Shown here: in pieces, positions 57,791 through 64,000 of the stretch
Numbering within the stretch: the stretch's first letter is position 1
Layout: every line of letters begins with the position of its first letter
From: Martinezella calliandrae
GTDB lineage: Bacteria > Pseudomonadota > Alphaproteobacteria > Rhizobiales > Rhizobiaceae
Length of the DNA stretch: 64,000 nt
Direction of reading: 5' to 3'
Assembly (NCBI RefSeq): GCF_030272695.1
Contig: NZ_JARFYN010000007.1
Coordinates: 62,001-126,000, forward strand
Notes under the pieces: model-generated
What the model was told of the DNA's origin: nothing
The model's database searches: none
Seen by the model: the letters and a program-made list of their open reading frames with translations, nothing else
Program-made: the position numbers and the translations under genes

Positions 57791-57937
57791 GCAGATTATT
57801 GCGATGCAAAATATTTGGGCATTCGCCGAATTTCTGCCTGATCGCCGGGCAATCCGCCTCTCGTATCGGCATTTGGTTTGCTTCCTGACGTTTATGCGCT
57901 ATGACTTCGCCCGTCCCGTCATTTATCCGGATCGACG

Positions 57938-58711
57938 ATGCTTCCTGACCGTACGTTCTTCTATCGTCTGGCCGAGGCGGCCAAGGCTGAGACCCTACCG
58001 CGCTTCCGCGCCGGTATCGACGTGGTCAATAAGGAGGCCAAGGGGTACGACCCGGTGACCGAGGGCGATCGTGCCGCCGAACTTTCGATCAGGGCACTCA
58101 TCGAAGCGGAATTTCCCGATCACGGCATCCTGGGTGAAGAGCACGGCAATGTCGGTCTCGATCGCGAGCATGTCTGGGTGATCGATCCGATCGATGGTAC
58201 CCGCGCCTTCATCTCCGGGGTGCCTGTCTGGGGGACGCTGATCGGCCTGCAGAAAAACGGCCGCGCCATTATGGGCATGATCGACCAGCCGTTTACCGGC
58301 GAGCGCTATTTCGCCGACAGCAATGGCTCGACCTACACCGGCCCGGATGGTGAAAAACGGCTGCAGGTGCGCGATTGCGGCCGCCTGTCGAACGCCATTC
58401 TCTTCACCACCTCGCCGCATCTTTTCGTTGGAGAAGAGTTGGCGAAATATCGAGAGATCGAGAGTGGGGTGCGCCTCTTCCGCTACGGCACGGATTGCTA
58501 CGCCTATGCGCTGCTCGCCGCCGGGCACGTCGATCTGGTCATCGAAAATTCGCTGAAGCCCTATGATGTCGGCGGCATCATCCCCGTCATCGAGCAGGCG
58601 GGCGGCATTATCACCACTTGGGATGGCGGCCGGCCGGAAATGGGCGGCAGCATCATCGCCGCGGGCAGCCGTGCGGTCTATGATGAGGCAAGGGCGATCC
58701 TGTCGCGATAG
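57938..58711 (+). CDS. hisN: Inositol monophosphatase family protein, probable histidinol-phosphatase
   Basis: A 257-residue Mg-dependent phosphatase of the IMPase fold. Metal-site motifs are GEEHG near 65, WVIDPIDGTRAFISGVP near 82 and KPYDVGGIIPVIEQAGG near 210. The sequence is closest in style to the HisN branch used for histidine synthesis in rhizobia that lack the HisB-type phosphatase, but inositol phosphate or other substrates cannot be excluded. A strong terminator overlaps its stop codon. Probable own promoter, divergent from the small RNA. Confidence 0.82.
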   Translation: MLPDRTFFYRLAEAAKAETLPRFRAGIDVVNKEAKGYDPVTEGDRAAELSIRALIEAEFPDHGILGEEHGNVGLDREHVWVIDPIDGTRAFISGVPVWGTLIGLQKNGRAIMGMIDQPFTGERYFADSNGSTYTGPDGEKRLQVRDCGRLSNAILFTTSPHLFVGEELAKYREIESGVRLFRYGTDCYAYALLAAGHVDLVIENSLKPYDVGGIIPVIEQAGGIITTWDGGRPEMGGSIIAAGSRAVYDEARAILSR

Positions 58712-58763
58712 AGCGGGAAAGCGTTTCACGGAAGCGCTTTCCCGCTCTATCGCTTGGTTTTTA
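58707..58763 (+). terminator. Strong intrinsic terminator of hisN
   Basis: GATAGAGCGGGAAAGCG and CGCTTTCCCGCTCTATC form a perfect 17-bp stem with an 11-nt loop, followed by GCTTGGTTTTTA. The left arm includes the hisN TAG stop. A stem this long also blocks read-through from the convergent gene at 58856. Confidence 0.85.
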
Positions 58764-58855
58764 CGCATTCCGGGCGGAAAACCACTTCGACTTATCCCGG
58801 AATTGTTCTAGCGGCACATTTTCGGATTCGCGATCCCGCGGCGCGAGATTCCGCT

Positions 58856-59830
58856 TTAAATCCCGACCCCCGCCATATCCGTATTCGCCTCAGCATCGCT
58901 ACCGGGGATAAAGGCGTTGATGGCGGCGAGTGCCGCGTTGCGATAGACGTCCCGCTCCTGAAGAATCTCGTGTTTCGCGCCGTGGACGGGCACGAGCTGT
59001 GCTGCGCGGAAATAGCGCGACAGTCGTTCCTGGTCGGCATAGGGCACGACGCCGTCGCGAGTCGGCGCGATCAGCACGGTCGGAATGGCGATAGAGAAAA
59101 GATGCTCCGGCGTATTGACGTGCTCGATCGTCCGGAACGCTTCCAGCAGCCAGCGCGCCGTTGGCGGTCCGAGGGCGAGCTGCGGATAGGTCGTTGCGAT
59201 GGCGATATTGCGCCGATATCGTCGTTCGTCCGTCGTCAGCGGGTTTTCGGCGAAAGACCTTTCCTTGAATCTTTTGCTGAACTGCATCCGGCCGAGACCA
59301 ACGGCGCTGACCGAGCCGGAGAGGAAACGCACAAGGCGAGGCGAAGCGCCGTGGCCCGTGAGGCCAACGAAGGGTGCAGATAACACCATGCGCTCGATCC
59401 GCGTGGTCAGCCGCGGTGCCGCCGACAGTGCGATCAGCGCGCCGGTCGAATGTGCCAGCAGATAGAAGGGCAGGCGCGTATCCGGCAGCACGATCTTTTC
59501 GAGGAAAGCGCTAAGGTCCCGCTCATAATCGGAAAAGTGGCGGACATGCCCGCGCAAGGGGTCCTTCAACAGCCGCTCGGAACCGCCCTGGCCGCGCAGA
59601 TCAAAGGTCGCGACCCACAGTCCCTTGGCGGTCAGATCGCGGATCGTCTCGAAATATTTCTCGATGAACTCGTTGCGGCCTTGCAGCACCACCACGGTGC
59701 CCTTGGCGACCGGCTGTTTGCAGCGGAAGACGACATAGCGCAGCTTGCGCTCGTCAAAGGTTTCAAAGAACCCCTCGGTGCGGTTTTCCGGCACCGGATT
59801 GTCTGCTGTGGAATAGAGGATCGAATCCAT
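58856..59830 (-). CDS. Alpha/beta hydrolase, lysophospholipase-like
   Basis: A 324-residue hydrolase of the serine aminopeptidase/lysophospholipase group (PldB-like). The nucleophile elbow is LLAHSTGALIAL with Ser near 134; the acid and His are in VLIAPTRDGVVPYADQE and VPVHGAKHEILQERD. An earlier oxyanion block VVVLQGRNEFIEKY fits as well. No signal peptide, so it is probably cytoplasmic or membrane-bound by its surface. The likely substrate is a lysophospholipid or monoacylglycerol. Confidence 0.85.
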   Translation of the reverse strand: MDSILYSTADNPVPENRTEGFFETFDERKLRYVVFRCKQPVAKGTVVVLQGRNEFIEKYFETIRDLTAKGLWVATFDLRGQGGSERLLKDPLRGHVRHFSDYERDLSAFLEKIVLPDTRLPFYLLAHSTGALIALSAAPRLTTRIERMVLSAPFVGLTGHGASPRLVRFLSGSVSAVGLGRMQFSKRFKERSFAENPLTTDERRYRRNIAIATTYPQLALGPPTARWLLEAFRTIEHVNTPEHLFSIAIPTVLIAPTRDGVVPYADQERLSRYFRAAQLVPVHGAKHEILQERDVYRNAALAAINAFIPGSDAEANTDMAGVGI

Positions 59831-60040
59831 GACGATGTCGCGCCTCGCTGACGGAATCTCCTTCTCAAGGGGATAGCGCAGGCTGGGGGAATTGCAACTG
59901 GTTTGTTGGCGTGCCCGGCGCCCGCGCGACGATGTTCCTCCATCGGCGTTTCCGATGACACTATCGTTTTTCTCCGTTTCCCCTCCTTGCGTGTCTCTGC
60001 GAATTTTCCGCCGTAGTCATCAATTGCAGGTAAGAACGAC

Positions 60041-60775
60041 ATGACAATTGCCGAAATCGCCAATTCAAGAATTCTTATTGTCGGCGGCAGCTCCGGAATG
60101 GGCCTGGCACTGGCGAAGCGCTTGCTCGCCGTTGGCGCCGAGGTCGTCATCGCCGGACGGAACGAGGAGAAACTTCAGTGCGCTTGCGCGGAACTCCAAA
60201 GTCCGGCGCTCTGCGCAGTGACGGTCGATATCACGCAGGAAGGCCAGGTCGCCGATCTCTTCAAAAGGGTCGGTCGGCTCGATCATATCGTGAGCACAGC
60301 CGCCGATATCGAAGGTGCTTATGAGCTGCTGCCTTCGCTAGATCTCAGGGCCGCGCAAAAGGTCGTGGAAAGCAAACTCTATGGGCCGCTATTGCTGGCG
60401 AAATATGGCGCGCCTTTATTCTCCACCACCGGTTCTATCACCTTCACATCCGGAATCGCGGCCTATCGTCCATTGGCGCGGGGGGCGGTCGTCGCCGCCG
60501 TCAACGCGGGCCTGGAGGGCCTGGTCCGCGCGCTAGCGGTTGAGTTGGCGCCAATCCGTGTGAATGCCGTGTCGCCTGGCTGGGTCGACACGCCCATCTG
60601 GAGCCTTGTTGCCGGAGACAAGAAAGAGGAGACACTGGGCGCCATGGCAAAACGACTGCCGGTGGGGCGAGTGGGACAACCGGAAGACATCGCCGACGCC
60701 ATCAGCTTCCTAATGGGCAATGCCTTTACAACGGGGACGATACTGCATGTCGAAGGCGGGCATCGGCTGGTCTAG
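60041..60775 (+). CDS. Atypical short-chain dehydrogenase/reductase
   Basis: A 244-residue SDR-fold protein with the nucleotide loop VGGSSGMGLALAKRLL near 15 and the C-terminal PGWVDTPIWSLVAG block. It departs from classical SDRs: the NNAG motif is replaced by STAADIEGA, and after Ser in FTSGIAAYRPLA the usual YxxxK is AVVAAVNAGLEG, so the catalytic Tyr and Lys are missing. It may use another residue, act non-catalytically or have a special substrate. It is divergent from the lysophospholipase-like gene, and its last 50 bases overlap the convergent LysR gene. Confidence 0.85.
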   Translation: MTIAEIANSRILIVGGSSGMGLALAKRLLAVGAEVVIAGRNEEKLQCACAELQSPALCAVTVDITQEGQVADLFKRVGRLDHIVSTAADIEGAYELLPSLDLRAAQKVVESKLYGPLLLAKYGAPLFSTTGSITFTSGIAAYRPLARGAVVAAVNAGLEGLVRALAVELAPIRVNAVSPGWVDTPIWSLVAGDKKEETLGAMAKRLPVGRVGQPEDIADAISFLMGNAFTTGTILHVEGGHRLV

Positions 60776-61664
60776 CCGGCGCGAAATTGTCGCCCGTGGC
60801 CGCCAGCAACAGCTTCAGGGCTGGCGGCTGAACACGCCTGCGCCGCCACACCATCACAAGCGATGCCGTCCGCACTGGACCCGGCCAGGGCATCTCGCTG
60901 AATTCGCCACGGTCGAGTGCGTCGGCGACCGCAAGCCGTGGAACCAGACTTGCGCCGGTGCCGGCTGCCACGAGCCGAGCAATTGTGCCGATGCTGCCGA
61001 CTTCAGCGGCGAGCTTCGGTGCCGTGAGCCCTGCCTCAGCGAATGCCTTGTCGAAGAGGTGTCGATAGATGCAGCCGACTTCGGTTGCCACGAAGCTCAC
61101 GGAGGCCAGTGCCGTAAGATCGCCTCTTTTCATTGCGGTTTCCTGCTCGCGAGGCGCAATAAGGATCAGCGGCTCCGCTGATATCACCCGCTTTACCAGG
61201 CGTTCATCGAGACCGTCCCTGTCAAAACAAAAGGCGACATCGATCTCGCCGACTTCGAGCTTGCGCAAGAGATCGCCGCTGCCCGCGACTTTCACCCTTA
61301 GGCTGATATCAGGATGTTCACTTTGAAAAGCCGGCAGCCATTGCGCAAGACTGATGGAAGCAATTGTCTCCGGCGCGCCGATCGTCACCGTCCCAGCCGC
61401 AGCGCCAGAGGCTGCTTCGACGGCGGCGCGTGCCTCGTCCGCGACCGTCAGGATTTCTTCGGCATAGGGCCTTAATGTCTCGCCTGCTGCCGTCAGTGCG
61501 AGAGCCGATCTCGACCGGACAAAAAGCGCGGTACCCAGTTCGGTTTCGAGCGACTGGATCTGATCGCTCACGCTCGATTGCGCGAGATGAACCTCCTCGG
61601 CCGCACGGGTGAAATTTCGGGTTCGGGCAACCGCGAGGAATGTCTTGAGCAGTCTGGGGTGCAT
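60726..61664 (-). CDS. LysR-family transcriptional regulator
   Basis: A 312-residue LysR regulator: an N-terminal winged helix (LLKTFLAVARTRNFTRAAEE, LAQSSVSDQIQSLE) and the effector-binding domain from about 90. Its closest functional link is the convergent SDR gene, with which it shares 50 bases at the 3' end. LysR proteins usually act on divergent neighbours; here the facing gene upstream is the channel gene on the same strand, so the target is unclear. ATG 61664 begins at the usual MHPRLLKTFLAVA start. Confidence 0.92.
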   Translation of the reverse strand: MHPRLLKTFLAVARTRNFTRAAEEVHLAQSSVSDQIQSLETELGTALFVRSRSALALTAAGETLRPYAEEILTVADEARAAVEAASGAAAGTVTIGAPETIASISLAQWLPAFQSEHPDISLRVKVAGSGDLLRKLEVGEIDVAFCFDRDGLDERLVKRVISAEPLILIAPREQETAMKRGDLTALASVSFVATEVGCIYRHLFDKAFAEAGLTAPKLAAEVGSIGTIARLVAAGTGASLVPRLAVADALDRGEFSEMPWPGPVRTASLVMVWRRRRVQPPALKLLLAATGDNFAPARPADARLRHAVSSPL

Positions 61665-61778
61665 CGAGTTCGTTCCATACTAGGGTCAGAACAAGCGCCA
61701 TCCTGTCACGAGACAGCGCCCTATATGGACGACGCTGCCATGTCGCTTATGCCACCGTCAACATCACGTTGTTCTGTG

Positions 61779-62846
61779 TCAGGACTTCGGGGTGGTGCCG
61801 CCTCGCTCGAGTGCGGTTTTGCGAATGATATCGGCGATCTCCGGGCTGCTGCTGGACAGCATCTGGAAATCCGCCGCGTAAAGCGACAGCAGGGAGACCT
61901 CGGTTACGGCACTGACGGTCGCCGAGCGAGGTTCGCCGCTGATCAGCGCCATTTCGCCGAAGAAGCTGCCGGCGCCGAGTTCCACCGGGTTCGGTGTCGC
62001 GACGCTGACCCGGCCCTCAACGATGAAGAACATCTGGTCACCGGTCTCGCCTTTGCGGCAGATGATGCCGCCGGCCGGCACGACGCGGGACCTCAATGCC
62101 CGCACGATCTCGATGAGGACCGCCGAACCAAGCTTCTGGAACAACGGCACCGCCGCGACCAGTTGCCAGTTGCGCACGAAGTCCTGGCGGCGAACTTCGT
62201 CGTAGAAGCCGGTGGCGATAATGCCGGCCCAGAGTCCGAAAATGGCGATTCCGCTCATCATGACCAGCCCGGCAAGTATACGGCCGGCGAAACTTTGTGG
62301 GATCTCGTCGCCATAGCCTGTGGTCGACAGCGTAACCACTGCCCACCACATCGCCAGGGGTATGCTGCCGAACTTGTCGGGTTGGACGTCGCGCTCGATG
62401 ATATAGGCTATGAGAGCCGCGCCAAATAGAACGATGCCGAAGATCGAGGTGACGCCGATCAGGTTGCGAGCCTCCTTGGACAGGACCCTGCCCAGCAGGC
62501 GGAAGAAGGTCGAACCGCGCAGCGGTTTCAGCAGCCAGACGGCACAATAGAGACTCTGATCGCGCCCGCCGACAAACAGGAACGCGGCCAATGGGACTAA
62601 AACGGCAAGCACATCGATTGTTATTTCCGGCGCCCTGACGCCAATGTCTCTCGCGCGCTGCCCGATCAGCGTCTCGGTCAGTTGCAGAACATAGGCAGCC
62701 CAGATGCCGATGAGCAGGAATTCCAGAATGAGCCTGGTCTGTCCGGTCATGTTCGGCGTCGTGAGCGCAGCCACGGTCAAGAGACCGATTATAGCGAGCA
62801 GCGCGTTCAGCGGTGCGGAAATCTTCGAGAACGGGAGCGCCGACAT
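61779..62846 (-). CDS. Cyclic nucleotide-gated potassium channel (MloK1-like)
   Basis: A 355-residue channel. Six membrane segments lie in the first 215 residues, with the selectivity filter TTGYGD at about 174-179 (AVVTLSTTGYGDEIPQSFAG). The cyclic-nucleotide-binding domain covers about 225-340, with the phosphate-binding cassette GSFFGEMALISGEPRSATVS. Sequence and length closely match the Mesorhizobium loti channel MloK1, whose structure is known and which is opened by cAMP. It stands alone in the membrane group here, with a 114-nt gap before the LysR gene on the same strand. Its physiological role in rhizobia is unknown. Confidence 0.93.
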   Translation of the reverse strand: MSALPFSKISAPLNALLAIIGLLTVAALTTPNMTGQTRLILEFLLIGIWAAYVLQLTETLIGQRARDIGVRAPEITIDVLAVLVPLAAFLFVGGRDQSLYCAVWLLKPLRGSTFFRLLGRVLSKEARNLIGVTSIFGIVLFGAALIAYIIERDVQPDKFGSIPLAMWWAVVTLSTTGYGDEIPQSFAGRILAGLVMMSGIAIFGLWAGIIATGFYDEVRRQDFVRNWQLVAAVPLFQKLGSAVLIEIVRALRSRVVPAGGIICRKGETGDQMFFIVEGRVSVATPNPVELGAGSFFGEMALISGEPRSATVSAVTEVSLLSLYAADFQMLSSSSPEIADIIRKTALERGGTTPKS

Positions 62847-62974
62847 TCAATACCCCCCGACCGACCTGCCACTCATCCAGAATAGAATGCCTTCGGTCCA
62901 AACGTAAAGGGCTGGCGAAACATGCGCGGCAGCCAAGTGTCGACCATTGAATGAGCAATTTCGCCTTGGGGCCG

Positions 62975-63454
62975 TCATCGCTTCCCGACATCAAGCGGAA
63001 AACCCTTGAAAGGCTTGATTTCCTTGAGCACGAACGTCGTCTGCATCTCCTTGATGCGCGGCAATCGGCGAACGACCGCCATGGCGAAATCAGCATAGCT
63101 GTCGAGGTCTGCGGCAACGACCTGCAGTAGGAAGTCCGCGTCTCCGGCGATGCTGTAGCACGCCACGACTTCGCTCAACTTGAGGACGTCGTGCGAGAAT
63201 TCTTCAGCTTCCGCCTCGCTGTGGCTGTCGATCTTCACTCTGATGAACGCCAGGACGCCGAGGCCGACCTGGCGTCTGTCGAGGGTTGCCATATAGCTTT
63301 GGATGACTCCGGTCTCTTCCAATTGGCGCACACGCCGCCAGCATGGGGAGGTGGAGAGTCCGACTTCGGACGAAAGCGCCTGATTTGTCAGGCGTCCGTC
63401 TTTCTGGAGTGCTGCGAGGATTCTCAGGTCGATCGGTTCAAGTGCGGCGGGCAT
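62975..63454 (-). CDS. Lrp/AsnC-family transcriptional regulator
   Basis: A 159-residue regulator: helix-turn-helix in the first 60 residues (LRILAALQKDGRLTNQALSS, SPCWRRVRQLEETGV) and an RAM (AsnC-type) ligand domain from about 70 to 150 (VVACYSIAGDADFLLQVVA). ATG 63454 has GGTGACAT around it and no strong ribosome-binding site. Divergent from the DUF2000 gene across 133 nt that must contain both promoters, so it probably controls that gene in response to an amino acid. Confidence 0.93.
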   Translation of the reverse strand: MPAALEPIDLRILAALQKDGRLTNQALSSEVGLSTSPCWRRVRQLEETGVIQSYMATLDRRQVGLGVLAFIRVKIDSHSEAEAEEFSHDVLKLSEVVACYSIAGDADFLLQVVAADLDSYADFAMAVVRRLPRIKEMQTTFVLKEIKPFKGFPLDVGKR

Positions 63455-63587
63455 ATGTCACCTTGTTATGGATCGATATTGGTAGGGTCTACCACATATA
63501 ACCAACCATCAGCAATAAAAGGTATGTTTCTCCGCGGCGCCGAAGATATTATTTTTGGGAACACCGACACCAAGCCACAGGCTTCCC

Positions 63588-64000
63588 ATGCTTCCCGATA
63601 TCCGCCTCGCCATCGTCATCAATCCGGATTTGCCGCTCGGGCTGATCGCCAATACCGCCAGCGCTATCGCGATTGGGCTGGGGGCGCGATTTCCCGCGCT
63701 TGCCGCGCGGCAACTGATCGATTGCGAAGGGCGGGCCATCGACATCAGTTCGAACATGCCGGTTCCGATGCTGCAGGCGGACGCCGGCACCATCCGATCG
63801 CTGCTTTTGAAGGCATTGCCACCGCAGGGTGAGCGGGCGGTCGTCGCCTTCCCAGCCTTTGCGCGCTCACTGCACGACTACACCCAGTACGAGGCAACTT
63901 TCCCCGACCGTGACCTCAAAATGGAAGTGATTGACGGTCTCGGAATAGCGGGTCCATCGAAATGGGTGAAGTCGCTGACAGGCTCGCTGAAGCTGTTGCG
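63588..64000 (+). CDS. DUF2000 family protein, 3' end missing
   Basis: About 137 codons are present and the gene is cut by the right edge. The sequence (MLPDIRLAIVINPDLPLGLI, ANTASAIAIGLGARFPAL, RAVVAFPAFARSLHDYTQYE) belongs to DUF2000, an alpha/beta fold distantly related to peptidyl-tRNA hydrolase and of unknown biochemical role. Its divergent Lrp-type neighbour suggests it acts on an amino-acid-related compound. No clear ribosome-binding site; AUG 63588 matches the family start. Confidence 0.85.
   Translation, partial: MLPDIRLAIVINPDLPLGLIANTASAIAIGLGARFPALAARQLIDCEGRAIDISSNMPVPMLQADAGTIRSLLLKALPPQGERAVVAFPAFARSLHDYTQYEATFPDRDLKMEVIDGLGIAGPSKWVKSLTGSLKLL

Larger units (their letters stand above)
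57442..57937. other. 496-base gap between the amidohydrolase gene and hisN
   Basis: No protein gene is seen. Contents: a GC-rich hairpin (57451-57478), featureless or repeat-like sequence to about 57670, the small RNA with its promoter (57677-57790), and about 145 bases ahead of hisN that must contain the hisN promoter. Confidence 0.5.

Overview
The window looks like a piece of the main chromosome of a Rhizobium-type alphaproteobacterium (Rhizobium/Agrobacterium group). The reasons are high GC outside a few AT-rich promoters, a 70-residue rpsU product, a CpdR response regulator, the proton-translocating transhydrogenase split into pntAA/pntAB/pntB, a four-subunit sarcosine oxidase (soxBDAG), a complete rhizobial glycogen cluster and a close relative of the Mesorhizobium loti channel MloK1. 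No phage, insertion sequence, integrase or CRISPR array was seen.

Layout. 1-5.8 kb, mostly minus strand: a secreted phosphoesterase cut by the left edge, then (in transcription order) a creatininase-family amidohydrolase, a His-rich COG0523 GTPase with a good Zur-box candidate in front, a WD40 protein and cysE. 5.9-10.2 kb: MarR and LacI regulators, a hydroxyacid dehydrogenase, a mazEF pair bracketed by short repeats, and a PuuD-like amidotransferase. 10.5-15.7 kb: a lone TRAP binding protein, a PAS/degenerate-GGDEF/EAL protein, a FeeM-like acyl-amino-acid synthase and a small cytochrome aa3 subunit. 15.8-18.8 kb: pntAA-pntAB-pntB, followed by a frameshifted PemK/MazF-like pseudogene. 19.2-24.3 kb: a DUF992 protein, an HWE sensor kinase, an FAD oxidoreductase, a TPR lipoprotein and rpsU. 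24.7-30.4 kb: soxBDAG and a MaoC-like hydratase. 30.5-41.7 kb: glgP-glgB-glgC-glgA-pgm-glgX on the minus strand. 42-50 kb: a TadG/VWA protein and a three-gene transglutaminase/ATP-grasp/alpha-E cluster. 50-55.5 kb: manC, a DUF475 (TerC-related) membrane protein with a highly structured leader, and small secreted or unknown proteins. 55.7-64 kb: tRNA-Val, cpdR, an N-formylglutamate amidohydrolase-like gene, an unannotated small RNA candidate, hisN, a lysophospholipase-like hydrolase, an atypical SDR, a LysR regulator, a MloK1-like channel, and an Lrp regulator divergent from a DUF2000 gene cut by the right edge.

How the parts work together. The glg cluster holds synthesis (pgm, glgC, glgA, glgB) and breakdown (glgP, glgX) of glycogen in one direction with overlapping or nearly touching genes. 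The sox genes form a tightly packed operon for tetrahydrofolate-linked sarcosine oxidation. The pnt genes lie just after a respiratory oxidase subunit. The GTPase next to a Zur-like operator suggests a zinc-limitation response that may include the adjacent WD40 gene.

The least-described items are: the roughly 80-nt small RNA candidate at 57677-57757 (promoter, 5' hairpin, CU-rich anti-Shine-Dalgarno segments, intrinsic terminator); the DUF475 leader at 52960-53182; the ATP-grasp/transglutaminase cluster, whose substrate is unknown; the repeats around mazEF; and the decayed PemK-like gene after pntB.
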